DNA of 64,000 nt from Ascoidea asiatica (lineage: Eukaryota > Ascomycota > Saccharomycetes > Ascoideales > Ascoideaceae), in assembly GCA_001600695.1 (NCBI GenBank), contig BCKQ01000003.1:744001-808000 (forward strand). Direction: 5' to 3'. Positions 41,901 to 51,933 of this stretch are shown here, piece after piece (position 1 is the first letter of the stretch; the number at the start of each line of letters is the position of its first letter). Made by a program: the position numbers and the translations under genes. The notes below the pieces were generated by a model. The model searched no databases. It was not told the origin of the DNA and saw only the letters and a program-made list of their open reading frames with translations.

Positions 41901-42972
41901 ACATCCACTTTCATTAGCTGTTAAAGAATTTGTTAAAGCTGCTTGTATTAAAGAAGAATTAACTTTGTCAACTGTTAAAGTACCTAAAGTAACTGAAATT
42001 GCAGGTAGAGGACTTAAAGGTGAAATAATTTTAGATAATGATGAAAGTATTGATTTTCCTTGGAAGAAATATAAGATATCTGAAGTAATTCTCGGTAATG
42101 AAAAACTTTTAATTGAAAATGAATCAGTTGATTTAACTCTGGAACAAAGAAAATTATTAAATAGTTGGAAAAATGATGGTAATAGTGTTATAATTGTTGC
42201 AGCAAATTTTTTTAAATTAAATCAAGATTTATCAGAAGTTGAATCTTCAGATTTAGATAAAAAATTTATTCCTATAATTATGGTTGCTTGTAGAGATACT
42301 ATTAGAGCAGAAGCTATTGATGTTATTAAATCACTTAAAAATATGAATATTGATTGTTGGATGATATCTGGTGATAATGAATTAACAGCCAAAGCAGTTG
42401 CAAGAGAAATTGGAATTGATGAGAATCATGTTGTTGCTGAAGTTTTACCAGATGAAAAAGCAGATAAAATTAAATGGTTACAAGATTCTGCAATGATTGA
42501 TTCAAATAAAAAAGATAAAATTGCAGAGAAAGCAGTTGTAGCAATGATTGGGGATGGAATAAATGATGCACCAGCATTAAGTGCAGCAAACGTTGGAATT
42601 GCTTTATCATCTGGTTCAGATTTAGCTTTAACTTCTTCTGATTTTGTTTTATTATCAAAAACATATCCTTTACTTTCTCTTTTAACATTAATGAAACTTT
42701 CAAAAACAGTATTTGATAGAGTCAAATTCAATTTTGGTTGGGCTTTAATTTACAATTGTATTGGTATACCAATTGCTGCTGGTGTTATTTATCCTTATAA
42801 AAATTCAAGATTGTCACCAGTTTGGGCAAGTGCAGCTATGGCTGCTTCCAGTGTCAGTGTTGTTTTAAGTAGTTTAGCATTAAAATTCTTTAGAGCTCCA
42901 AAGATTGCCAAAAAGGGTTTAGTAGCTGAAGTAAAAGAAGTTGGATTTGCTAAAGAGCATAATGTAGATTAA
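38902..42972 (+). CDS. P1B-type heavy-metal ATPase, Pca1/Crp1-like copper or cadmium exporter
   Basis: Polytopic heavy-metal pump of 1356 aa. Seen: four HMA-like CxxC motifs, C13/C16 (degenerate, NIHCQDC), C263/C266 (GGMTCTNC), C383/C386 (GGITCAAC) and C467/C470 (GMFCSNC). An extra CKVC lies in a basic linker. Then come the membrane domain, TGES near 780, the transport motif CPC at 899-901, DKTGTLT with phospho-Asp944, SRHPL (His1001) where many family members have SEHPL, and GDGINDAPAL near 1217. The segment CPCGIGLAAPTA with GILARGGGAAFQEGS is the form I associate with fungal Pca1/Crp1 exporters rather than Golgi Ccc2 (CPCALGLATPTA). Length and four HMAs also disfavour Ccc2. Plasma-membrane metal detoxification is therefore inferred. 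The start is the ATG in AAAATGG. Confidence 0.9.
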   Translation: MEKLEIKLSNIHCQDCVDSIRTALSSLLNLINNNNNNNNDLNININISNHITNSINNLNNNNNNKILPKVLWSLSDEKLILISNDSNFLNLFSKNNNNLEKKIIHLLQKTGYIVNDVDLSLIINNNNINNNSQVDNSYNLDNLDNSDNSDNINYNENKIFSFFKNKFYTKNNYKHHLSHCKVCKEKEILKKSLKISTSKKLKNKLKLSNSSSSFDLNNSNSIDQFKNSDSDLDLDLDSNSKPSIKITSPTEFRALFGIGGMTCTNCSTNVKNTIQDILNKSSRTSASNSNDEKNDINNNNNNNNNETNTAPIPVDDEIDHDNEQIFVDLISNLAIVILPNKQLVNSIINSIKEIGYECSLLEILPIEKTKKFKIISSIGGITCAACASTISSAVETLDFIEETSVNVVSKTAVFIMNSNSNININILKETIEDCGYEFNLLEIKEIDKIIKKIQSRSINLKIIGMFCSNCPDSINNLLNSFGKAVIVNDPITLSHPFVKFTYIPSPSKNLTIRHILKKLDQISPVFKVEIIKPVSIEDHLRKISKLETKKIFLRLFATAIIVIPTFIFGVVGMSLVKKNSAFKIWLDTPIIAGRTSRNEWILFFLSTPVYFFIDDVFHKKAIKEIYNLWKPHVPWFRRFFKFGSMSLLMSLGTSIAYFASIAMLGLAASQKKDKNQMGYSTTYFDTVVFLTFFLLIGKLLESFSKTKMTEAISDLSSLQADRAHVIENVQSIDEDFSDDIEVNSDLLELNDYIRIYPGESPPSDCIIMFGHSQFDESALTGESDAVSHGKGEQIFAGTVNVGSESIVAKVSSTSGTSLLDNIVKAVRDGQLRKAPIERTADKLTGYFVPIITLVAIITWILWLSLGFSGSLPKSYLDVEAGGWTVWSLEFAIAVFVIACPCGIGLAAPTAIFVGSGLAAKNGILARGGGAAFQEGSQVNVVCFDKTGTLTNGGDPTITNFSFINTKLLKKFFDEENNDGIVKSIRLISYQLMKDLELGSRHPLSLAVKEFVKAACIKEELTLSTVKVPKVTEIAGRGLKGEIILDNDESIDFPWKKYKISEVILGNEKLLIENESVDLTLEQRKLLNSWKNDGNSVIIVAANFFKLNQDLSEVESSDLDKKFIPIIMVACRDTIRAEAIDVIKSLKNMNIDCWMISGDNELTAKAVAREIGIDENHVVAEVLPDEKADKIKWLQDSAMIDSNKKDKIAEKAVVAMIGDGINDAPALSAANVGIALSSGSDLALTSSDFVLLSKTYPLLSLLTLMKLSKTVFDRVKFNFGWALIYNCIGIPIAAGVIYPYKNSRLSPVWASAAMAASSVSVVLSSLALKFFRAPKIAKKGLVAEVKEVGFAKEHNVD

Positions 42973-43140
42973 TTTTAATTTTTTTTCTTTAAGTTTTATG
43001 TTTTTTTATTATAAAAACAAAATGTTGTTCTTTTCTGAATTTTAATCTTACTATTTTTTAACCATTCTTGTTTTTTGAATAATTTTAATAAATACCTAAT
43101 TTCATTTCAAATGTATAAAAAATATGTTCAATCCAATTTA

Positions 43141-43160
43141 TTGGGCTAAAAAAAGCCCAA
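43141..43160. repeat. Perfect 7-bp inverted repeat with A6 loop
   Basis: TTGGGCT and AGCCCAA separated by six A, 169 bp past the ATPase stop codon. It may act in 3'-end formation or simply be an RNA hairpin. Confidence 0.85.
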
Positions 43161-43168
43161 AAAAGCAG

Positions 43169-43187
43169 TCTTCGGAGTCTCCGAAGA
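43169..43187. promoter_or_regulatory. 19-bp perfect palindrome with CGG-N5-CCG core
   Basis: Arms TCTTCGGAG and CTCCGAAGA are perfectly complementary around a single central T. The core reads TTCGG-N5-CCGAA, the layout of a binuclear zinc-cluster (Zn2Cys6) dimer site, close to the Ppr1 type (TTCGG-N6-CCGAA). Confidence 0.6.
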
Positions 43188-43303
43188 AACTTTACTTTTT
43201 TGAATTGTTTTATATTTTAAAGGGGTAACCCGTGACTTTATTCACTTAATATTTTAGATATTTGATTTAAATCTCACTTCAACAGTTAATCACATTATTC
43301 AGG

Positions 43304-43311
43304 CCGGGTAA
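43304..43311 (+). promoter_or_regulatory. Reb1-type site CCGGGTAA
   Basis: Exact match to the yeast Reb1 core (TTACCCGG on the other strand) in otherwise AT-rich DNA. Reb1 can set nucleosome-free regions or terminate Pol II, which would suit its place 0.3 kb after the ATPase gene. Confidence 0.5.
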
Positions 43312-45300
43312 TATCTTTAGATTGTAATTGAATTTATGCTGTCATCAAAAAATCATAAGCTTTTTTTTCTGATTCTGTCTTTAAACTTTTTTTGAACCTC
43401 TTTTTTTTCTGTAATTTTGACAACAGCCATGAAATGCTTTCATTTTGTTTTTTGTTTTCAAGAAATGAGTTAAGGATTTCTGGTGTCTGTTAAAAAGAAG
43501 ATATAAAAGTTATTTACCAATCAAAACCAGTTCAATGGTCTATTTCAAGATATTTTATCTTCAAATTCTTTAATAACAGCTTTGGTTTATTATTTTGTTC
43601 AAAGCTTCCTTTGTTAATGAATAATTGATTGAATAATAATGAAAATCAGTTAGTAGTCAAAAATCATAGTATGATAGTTGATTCTGTTTTTTTTTGCTAT
43701 ATCAAAGATAACCTCTACAACGGGATTTTTTTTTTCTGTATTTTACTTTTGTTCTGAAGAATCTGAAACAAAAAATATCAACTTTTGAATTCATTTCACT
43801 TCCTTTTCTGTTAAATTTGCTTAAAATCACTAGCTCCGAGAAATTTTTGGAAGCCTTTTCTGAACATGATTTGCCACTAATTTTAGTTGAAAATCGTTTT
43901 TTCTGCATTTCAGATTTAAAATATTCTATAATTTGCTGTTTTTGATTGATATTGAGAAAATTGAAGTGATCTTTAAAATAAAAGAAAAATATGCTAAGCC
44001 CAATTTGTATGATTACTCAAGTATGGTTAAATCATTAAATAATTCACTTTTAAATTTCTAATATGTTATTCTATGATAAATAGAAAGCTCAAATATCAAA
44101 ATAATATGTTGATCCAGTCCTACAGCCCTTTGCTTATTGTTATGAAATCTTGGTAACTTTAACATTATGGTTTACCAAAAGATTTATTTATTTTGTTAAT
44201 ATACCTATGAATGATCATTTAAATTAGATCATAATAGTCTAAAATTTTTTGAGTCATACAATTAACAAGAAAATTTAATGTATTAAAATTTCAATATGAA
44301 AACCATTTAGCTATAAAATTTTGAGCTTAATCATTTCAAAAAACTGTTTCATGATTTAAATGATGAAATTTTAGCTTATCATTTAAGCTTCAAACTTTTT
44401 TATTAAAAGTAATATTTTTAGAAGAAAATATGTTACAAAAAACTTTTTATATCAAATTTGATCTGGGAATATTAGTAGTCTCCATTATAACTAAAGGAAT
44501 TAATTATTTACATTTTTCCCAAAAGAAAAAAGATTATTATTTCTAATTTCAAAAACTTTATGAAACTTTTCTGTAGAATATCGCAGTTCTCTTTTGATAC
44601 ACTCTTTTTTTGATTTTTCAAATCATTATTAATCCACTTCAAGCTGGATGATTAAATTAAAAAATATTAACCAAATACGAGTTTTTAATCTTGCAGTATG
44701 AGCTAATTGTAGATATTTAATATTCAATATTCTTTTTTTCTCTTAATATTTTCTTTTCTACCTAAGCTCAACAGTTGTATTCATATTATTAATAAAAAAC
44801 GAGTTACATTAGTTTTTATATTTATTTTAAAGATGTTTCAATTCAAATATGGCCAGTTTTGAAATAATGTATTAAACGCCTCAAAAAACAGACAAAGATT
44901 AATATGAATGAAACGGTTAATAGAAAAATATACCATAGAAACAATTATCAATTAAAGTTAATAAATAATAATTTGTAATAATGAAAAATAAAGATAAAAA
45001 ATATCAATGTATTGCTCCATTGATAAAAAATATTTAACTAAAAACATTTGAAATCCATATGATTTTGTCGAATAAATTAACTCACGAATCAAGAATTTAT
45101 TAATAAAAGCCTGAATTTATAGTAGCTTTTGTAGCACCTCGTCCACACTTCATAATAATTGCTTAAAGTATTATTTTTAAGATCAATTTATTCAAAACTA
45201 AAAAATTATAAATTTAATATAATCAAAAATTTATGAGAGAAAAGTTTGGTAGTTATAAGTTGTTCCAATATGGTTGTCAAGGCTACACTTGCATAAGCCG

Positions 45301-45306
45301 CACGTG
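45301..45306. promoter_or_regulatory. E-box CACGTG upstream of RSM10
   Basis: GCACGTGAC is a Cbf1/Pho4-type site about 480 bp before the RSM10 ATG, at the left edge of the GC-richer promoter block. Confidence 0.45.
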
Positions 45307-45789
45307 ACTGTAATAAGGGGGTTTAAATCTGTAGGGGGGCGCAAGGCCTGGAATGGTTACCGCAAATTGAAATTGATTGATTCTTTGGTTGAAAGCAGTA
45401 TCGAAAAAAGTCCTTTTTGGGAATTCCGTAATCCCAAGGGAACCAGTGTCTGATCTACGGGATTATCACAATTTTTGCGGGGTACCAATAATAATTTAGC
45501 GCGGGGTTTAAATAGCGTGGGTATAATACTTTGGGAAACTGGTTTTGCGTACCGAAAATTTAATTTATTTGTTTTGCGTAGTTTATTGAGTTGCAATTTC
45601 TAAAGTCACGTTTCAAGTCATCTGACGTCGCAGCTCATTTTTTTCCAATCTAAGATTTCCTTTAGATAATTCGAATTTAGATATTTCAACTCTTAATAGT
45701 CTGATGATTTTGATGACATTGAGTCTGATGAATTTGATGAAAATATTGAATAATTAGAAAAAAAGGAAACCTTTGAGTGATAAATCGAA

Positions 45790-46572
45790 ATGTTTCAGCG
45801 TTTGGCTTTAGGAATTCCCAGTAAGGGATTAACATCGATTAGAATATTCTCTCAGACTAGTCGTTCTTTTTCAGCTAATACCTTTTGTTTCTCAGAGAGT
45901 TCAAATGAAATAAAAACTTCTACTCCTGATAGTTTAATTAGGTTATCAGAAGATTTGAAAAATTACAACCCACAAGTATTATCAACAGAAGAAGTAATAG
46001 AAGGACCTAATAGACCTATTCCTGTTAATGTTTTGGCAAATTATTATGAACCATTGCGTCGTAAGATTGTTCATAAAGAATTAGCTTGTAAAATTCAAAT
46101 TAGAGCTTTTTCACCAGATTTATTAGAATTCTTTTCTTCTTTTATCATAAGATCTGCTTATTATTTAAATATTCCAGTTAGTGGTCCTAAACCTTTACCT
46201 ATCAGACATGAAAAATGGACTGTAATAAGAGCTCCTTTTGTTAATGCTAAATCAAAAGAAAATTTTGAAAGAAAAACTCACAAAAGATTAATTAAAGCAT
46301 GGGATTCTACTCCTGAAGCTATAAATTTATGGATTACTTTTATAAACAAACACAGTTTAGAAGGGGTTGGTATTAAAGTTAATATGTATGTTAGAGAGTC
46401 CTTAGATTTAGACAAAGAAATGGATGAGTTCAACCTTGATGAGGCTCTTAAATCTTCTGATATTTTCAATCCAAAATCTTCAATTCCAACACAGGATCCA
46501 GTCTCTAAGAAAGTACAAGAGTTATTAAATAATCCTAGCTTCAAGAACCATTTAAGCTCAAAAAATAAATAA
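45790..46572 (+). CDS. RSM10: Mitochondrial ribosomal protein uS10m (Rsm10)
   Basis: Component of the mitochondrial small ribosomal subunit. The 260 residues start with a presequence (MFQRLALGIPSKGLTSIRIF) rich in Arg/Ser and free of acids. The S10 domain spans about 96-203: ELACKIQIRAFSPDLLEFFS, then SGPKPLPIRHEKWTVIRAPF with the loop residues typical of uS10, KTHKRLIKAWD and GVGIKVNMYVRE. A C-terminal tail of about 55 residues is acidic then polar. Length and order match yeast Rsm10 (about 203 aa in S. cerevisiae from memory; here longer at both ends). It is convergent with MIH1. Confidence 0.95.
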   Translation: MFQRLALGIPSKGLTSIRIFSQTSRSFSANTFCFSESSNEIKTSTPDSLIRLSEDLKNYNPQVLSTEEVIEGPNRPIPVNVLANYYEPLRRKIVHKELACKIQIRAFSPDLLEFFSSFIIRSAYYLNIPVSGPKPLPIRHEKWTVIRAPFVNAKSKENFERKTHKRLIKAWDSTPEAINLWITFINKHSLEGVGIKVNMYVRESLDLDKEMDEFNLDEALKSSDIFNPKSSIPTQDPVSKKVQELLNNPSFKNHLSSKNK

Positions 46573-47388
46573 ATAAACATAAATTAAATCTGTATATATT
46601 ATAATCTATTACATTTTTTTATTTTCTAAACTCTCAAATTGTAAGCTTTTCTAGAGGTATTTCTTAAGTCTTTATTACGTAAGTATATAGAATTTTATAA
46701 AAAAAAATATTAAAATTATGTTTGTTGATTGATAGGAATTCAAAATTAAATTGAAAAAAGTTTTATATTTTTCTAATGTGAAAAAAAAGATTAAAAAAAA
46801 TATGCAAACCAAAAAAGGAGTTTAAAAAAAATAATATATATACCTGAAACAAAACACGTTGTTTTCTTTTCCAAAGTAAAACAAATATACAATAAAATAT
46901 GCCAGCTTTTACCATAGCATCAACAGAAACCAGAATGTAACAATTTAAATCTCATCATATCAAAAGAATATAATAAGTTTGAAATTTTTAGTGAATATGC
47001 AAAGAATCCATAATTACAATCAATAATGACCAGGAAAAGATGTTCCATTGAAAAAGCGAGGAATAACAATAGTTAGAAAAGAGTTAGGATAAATAGATAG
47101 AATTAACAAATAAAAAAATTGTAATTAATAGAATTGATTCTTTTGCAAGTATCAAAAAACATTCATAACACATTAGCAGAAGCGAAAAAAAAAAAAAGAG
47201 AAGTAAAACAATTTTATAAAAAAGCATTAAAAGGTAAAAAAAAGCAAGAATCCGAGGAGCCAATTTAAATAAGTTAGGAAAATTAAAAAATGTTTATGGA
47301 AGTTCATAGGGTAAAGATTAAAATATAGGAAAGTTAATTATTGAAAAGCTAGTGGAAAAAGGAAGAATATTTTGATCTTATAAAAAGC
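46573..47388. other. Convergent 3' region RSM10 / MIH1
   Basis: About 0.8 kb between facing stop codons, AT-rich with A-runs on the right side. No gene or distinctive motif is seen. Confidence 0.45.
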
Positions 47389-50313
47389 TTAATCAAAATC
47401 AAGATCACCAAAGTCTAAATTTAAGCTAGGAGAATTGTTTGACAACCTTTGCAATTTAGAGAGCAAGTTTTCAGGCTCATTATTAATTTTTGAATCAACT
47501 TCAACTTCAATTGTATCACAATCAGTTAATCTATCAATTGCATTTAGATTTAATAGATTTGGTTGCGAATCAAAAAATGAAGCTCTTGAGGAATTGGAAG
47601 AAAATGTTGAAGTAGAAGAATTCATTAGAGGGGGTAATGAATCAGTACTTTCCAGAATATTTGCATTACCAAAAGCTTCATCGAAATCATTGAAAACAGA
47701 TAATATATTAGATGATGAATTTCTTTTATTTGAACTTGAATTCATAGATTTTATTCTTGAGGTAGAGTTCTTGCTACTATATGCTGTTTCTGTAAATGAT
47801 CTGTATGAAAACGGTCTTTTGAATTTATCGATTGATTTATTTTTTTGACCAAAAGAAGTAAAATTATTATAGTTAAAAGATGGTGATAACTCAAAATCAT
47901 TGAACACTGAGGCGGATTTGGGTCTTGGACTTGAATCAGAAGTAGAAAAGGAATGATAATGTCCATTTATAGCTTGAGAATTAGAAGGTAAATCAAAGTT
48001 AAGTTTCTTTGAATTGTTTGTAGATGAACTATTAATCCCACAAGTAAGTGCATTAAAAGTATTTGCTCTGGATAATAATTTCTTAGAATCTGATTTAAAT
48101 TTATTTAATTGTATTTCACAAGCTTGTTTATGATTATCATCATTCATTTCGACATAAGATTTTGGATAACATCTATTTTTTTGTAATTTGAAAAAATTTT
48201 TATACCCACCTTCTAAAATTAAAATATTTGGAAACTTTAAAAAAGGATAATTGGATTCATTTATAATTCTATCACAATATCTTAAATGTTTTGCCATTCT
48301 TGGGCCTCTATAAGAAGAAAACTCACAATGAAAAATTAATAAATCATTTTGATCAAAATTACGCTGTATATTGTTATCATTTGCTTTAAAGAAATGTTTT
48401 TCAAGATCTTGTTGAGAATTTAAATTTATAGCAGAATCAATATGACCACCTTGAAATTCATATTCAAAACGACAATCAATAATATAACTATTATTGAAAA
48501 AGTTATTAAATTTTCCATCAATAATTTTACATAAATTTTGAACATTTATTCTAGGAAAAGAATCGTCTTGAATATAGAATAAATCTAGACCAGATTTTTT
48601 CAATAAATCAGAAGATGATGATAAAGAGGGTTCTATTGAAGAACTGGATTCACTGATTGAGGACTGTATTGAATGTTGAACTATTCCAGTAGCAGTTTTT
48701 GGTCTTATACTAGGTTTTGATTTATTTAAGCATAAAGTTGTAGTTTTAGTTATTGAAGGAGTGTTAGAGTGACATTGTAAATCAATCTGCAATTTATTTG
48801 AAGTATAAAGAGATTGGGTTCTACGAAATTTTGATTTTGATGGTCTTCTTTGCAAAGGAGATGCAATTGATCTTTTAAAAGAAGGTGAATCAAGGAAACA
48901 ATCATTATTTCTATTATTATCATCATTGAAATTGTCATTAAGATTTGTCTCGAATAAAGAGACATTATTAGATAAATCATCATTTCTTAAAGAATTCAGA
49001 TTAAAAATATTATCGCCAAGCTTGTCTTTAGTATTATTACTATCAACTTTATTCTTATTATTTGAATGTAATTTCAATGAAGTTAATAATTTATTTGAAC
49101 CAGATTCAATATGATCATTAAAGTCTGCATTTAAATTATTTTGTTCAAACTGATGATTGACAAAATCAAACTCATCATCTTCATCTACTTCATTTTCATG
49201 GTTAATGACATTATTATTTTCAGCAGTGTCATCCTTATCTTCATCATCTTCTTCCTCATCATCTTCTTCATCACGATCTTCATTGTTTTCATTATCGAGA
49301 ATATTATCAATAATATTGTCATCATCATCGACATCATCATTAAAGAAAAGATTAAAGTTATTATTTTCAATATTTTCTAAATCATTTGATAAATCAATTT
49401 TTTTAGAAATTGAGTTTGAATAACTATGATTTAAAAAAGGTTTTGAAAATAATGAATTACTTGATAATAGAGATAAAGCACTTGAATTGAATATTGAAGA
49501 TTTGGATTTTCTATGTTTTGAAGATTTAGTATTATCATTTAAAGATAAAGAAGCATCATTGAATGATTTTGATTTTAACTTTGAGTTGAATATTGAAGAT
49601 TTTGATAATGAATTTGATTTTGAATGATGAGATTTTATTGATCTTGATAAAGATTTTGATAAAGATTTATTTGAAAAATGTTTTGATTTTGAATCAAGAT
49701 AAGTTGAATTTAAAGAATTTAAATGATTATTTGAATTATGATTATGATTATGATTATTGTGATAATTTTTTCTGATTACATTATGTTTTAAAGAGTTCAA
49801 GGATGAATTTGAAGACTTTTTTGAGATTATGGAAGAAGCAGAAGAAGAACAATTTGAAGTTAAAGCTCCAGAACAAGAATATAAAGAAGATGCTGATGAA
49901 CAAGCGGAATATGATGCATAAGAGGAAGAATTAGAAGATGATGAATAAGAAGGTGATGAAGATGTTGCTGAGGAAGCTGAAGTTGGAGGGAAAGTGAAAT
50001 CAGTTGGCATTGTTATTGATGAAGAAGCAGAAGAAGGTAAGCTATAAACAGGTGAAGGTGAATAAGAAGAGGAAGAAAAAGAGAAATTGAAATCAATTGA
50101 ACCTCTTTTAGATAAATATTGGGTCAGATTTTGATTCTGAATTTGATCTGGAAATTTAGAGTAATAAGTGGTATCGAAGTTATTAGTATTGTTGATTTTA
50201 TAAGTACTGGTATTAGAAATTGTATTAGTATTGGTATTAGTATTGGTAGTATTATTGGTATTATTAGTATTGGTATTATTAGTGGAATTATTGGTTATAT
50301 TATTGTAAATCAT
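47389..50313 (-). CDS. MIH1: Cdc25-family M-phase inducer phosphatase (Mih1)
   Basis: Dual-specificity tyrosine phosphatase that removes the inhibitory phosphate from Cdk1 (Cdc28). Of 974 aa, the first ~570 are Ser/Asn-rich, with an acidic block around residues 315-385, and are unlike other proteins. The rhodanese-fold catalytic domain lies at about 575-730. It includes SYIIDCRFEYEFQGGHIDSA with the family's DCR.EYE..GGHI signature, then the active loop HCEFSSYRGPRMAKHLR with the CX5R motif (Cys near 661), and FPNILILEGGYKNFF. The C-terminal 240 residues are Ser/Asn-rich. It is longer than S. cerevisiae Mih1 (about 554 from memory) because of the low-complexity flanks. The start is the ATG at 50311-50313. 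Confidence 0.94.
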   Translation of the reverse strand: MIYNNITNNSTNNTNTNNTNNTTNTNTNTNTISNTSTYKINNTNNFDTTYYSKFPDQIQNQNLTQYLSKRGSIDFNFSFSSSSYSPSPVYSLPSSASSSITMPTDFTFPPTSASSATSSSPSYSSSSNSSSYASYSACSSASSLYSCSGALTSNCSSSASSIISKKSSNSSLNSLKHNVIRKNYHNNHNHNHNSNNHLNSLNSTYLDSKSKHFSNKSLSKSLSRSIKSHHSKSNSLSKSSIFNSKLKSKSFNDASLSLNDNTKSSKHRKSKSSIFNSSALSLLSSNSLFSKPFLNHSYSNSISKKIDLSNDLENIENNNFNLFFNDDVDDDDNIIDNILDNENNEDRDEEDDEEEDDEDKDDTAENNNVINHENEVDEDDEFDFVNHQFEQNNLNADFNDHIESGSNKLLTSLKLHSNNKNKVDSNNTKDKLGDNIFNLNSLRNDDLSNNVSLFETNLNDNFNDDNNRNNDCFLDSPSFKRSIASPLQRRPSKSKFRRTQSLYTSNKLQIDLQCHSNTPSITKTTTLCLNKSKPSIRPKTATGIVQHSIQSSISESSSSIEPSLSSSSDLLKKSGLDLFYIQDDSFPRINVQNLCKIIDGKFNNFFNNSYIIDCRFEYEFQGGHIDSAINLNSQQDLEKHFFKANDNNIQRNFDQNDLLIFHCEFSSYRGPRMAKHLRYCDRIINESNYPFLKFPNILILEGGYKNFFKLQKNRCYPKSYVEMNDDNHKQACEIQLNKFKSDSKKLLSRANTFNALTCGINSSSTNNSKKLNFDLPSNSQAINGHYHSFSTSDSSPRPKSASVFNDFELSPSFNYNNFTSFGQKNKSIDKFKRPFSYRSFTETAYSSKNSTSRIKSMNSSSNKRNSSSNILSVFNDFDEAFGNANILESTDSLPPLMNSSTSTFSSNSSRASFFDSQPNLLNLNAIDRLTDCDTIEVEVDSKINNEPENLLSKLQRLSNNSPSLNLDFGDLDFD

Positions 50314-51067
50314 TTTGGCATAAATAGAATATATTAGTATGTATTAAATTAAGTAATTTGAGATTATAAAGATTTTCAAATTAAAGATATTTTAAGATAT
50401 TTAAAGGTAAATTTATAATGGAATATGAAATATGAACATGAGAATAAAATGAGCAGAGTATATTGAATTTTCTTAAGTTTATTGAAGTAATTAATTGAGT
50501 GGTTTGAATTTAAAATTTATAGAAAAAGGAAGAATAAAGATGATTTTTTATGAATAAATGATTGATCATAAAAATCATGAAAATCTTAAAGATTAAATTT
50601 CAGTTAAATTTGAATTAAGTTATATTAGACTGAATTGAAATGACTAGAATTTCTGTTCTCTCTTTTCTTTTCTTTGATTTTACTTAACTAGATCAGATTT
50701 AAGTTAATGAAATTGAAGATTTTGAATTTGAGATTTATTTTAATAGAAATAAATATTGAGGTTTATAAAAGTAAAATGATTGATAATAATAATGATAGTT
50801 TGAATTCAAAATCTTAACAAGAGAAGAATTGAGATTGAATCTTTTGATTAATATTTGCTTATATGTATATATATAATATATATGTATTTAATTATCTATT
50901 TATCATATATTATATAAATTGTATTTATATAGATATTATTACGTGGTTATATATGAAAGATATTGTATGAGTTGTTGAAATTGAAGAAGAAAAAGAAAAA
51001 ACAGAAGAATAAGAAGAATTGGAATGAGAATTGATAAAATTTATATAAAGAAAAGGAAATATTAAAT

Positions 51068-51125
51068 TATATATATATTATATTATATTATATTATATTA
51101 TATTATATTATTATATTATATTATC
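51068..51125. repeat. (TTATA)n pentamer repeat
   Basis: About ten near-perfect TTATA/TATTA units, about 0.75 kb upstream of MIH1. Confidence 0.9.
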
Positions 51126-51826
51126 ATTTATCTTTATTATTGTATTCTTGTACTATTGCATTATTGTAAGGTTATTGTAATTTTTTTTAGATTTTGGCTA
51201 TTTTCAAGTGTTCAAATCTGGGTGAAATTGGCAGAAAACAGAATGGAAAACAGAATGAACGTAGAGCAGAAGCTGGCACTGGAGGTCGCTCCGGATAGTG
51301 GTGCACTTTACCACAACCACGACCACAACCACTGCCGCTGCTGCTACTACAACTAATTGCTACACTTCTCACTTGCAAGGACTGTTGTCGAAGTGCTGAA
51401 GTAGTGTTGTTGAAGTGCCCTAGAGCAGACCAGTAACAAATAAGTATTTGGTTTTGATCAGGATCTTGATTTGGATCTTGGAATTGTGATTTCGGTTTTG
51501 GTTTTTGGGTTTTTTATTTTATTAATTTTAATTATTTTTTAATCTTTTTTTATTTTTTCTTATTTTGATATTTTTATTTATTTTGATCTATTTAAAAATT
51601 ACTTAATGGAGAATATTGTAAATTCAGCTATTTAGCGTTAAAGTACCTTAAGTTACCACCGCTTCTGATTCTATTCCAATTTCAAGTTTCCAATTCAATC
51701 TCAATGCAAATTCTGAATTTAAATTTAAACAAAATCTCAATTTTTGTAAACACTCAGAAAAATGTTTGTTTTTCTATACAAAAATAATGATGCTTTGGGA
51801 AGTTTTTGAAAATTTTAAAATTTTTT

Positions 51827-51884
51827 GAAAGTGTTGAAAGTGTTGAAAGTTCTGAAAGTTATGAAAGTTATGAAAGTTATGAAA
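51827..51884. repeat. 9-bp tandem repeat, GAAAGTGTT / GAAAGTTAT
   Basis: Six consecutive 9-bp units beginning TGAAAGT, the first ones ending GTT and the last ones TAT. The 9-bp period is in phase over the whole run. Confidence 0.85.
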
Positions 51885-51933
51885 TTTTTTAAGCAGCAAA
51901 AGTTGAATTTTACCTGGATCTGCTGAAGCATAA

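Larger units (their letters stand above)
42973..45789. promoter_or_regulatory. 2.8-kb intergenic region before RSM10
   Basis: Close to the ATPase stop lie two perfect hairpin-forming repeats (43141-43187), then a GGGGTAACCC element and a Reb1-type CCGGGTAA (43304-43311). The middle (43350-45130) is plain AT-rich DNA with no supported gene. The last 500 bp before RSM10 are GC-richer: an E-box CACGTG at 45301-45306, G-runs, and the 11-bp direct repeat GGGGTTTAAAT at 45318 and 45503. This last block is the probable RSM10 promoter. Confidence 0.5.
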
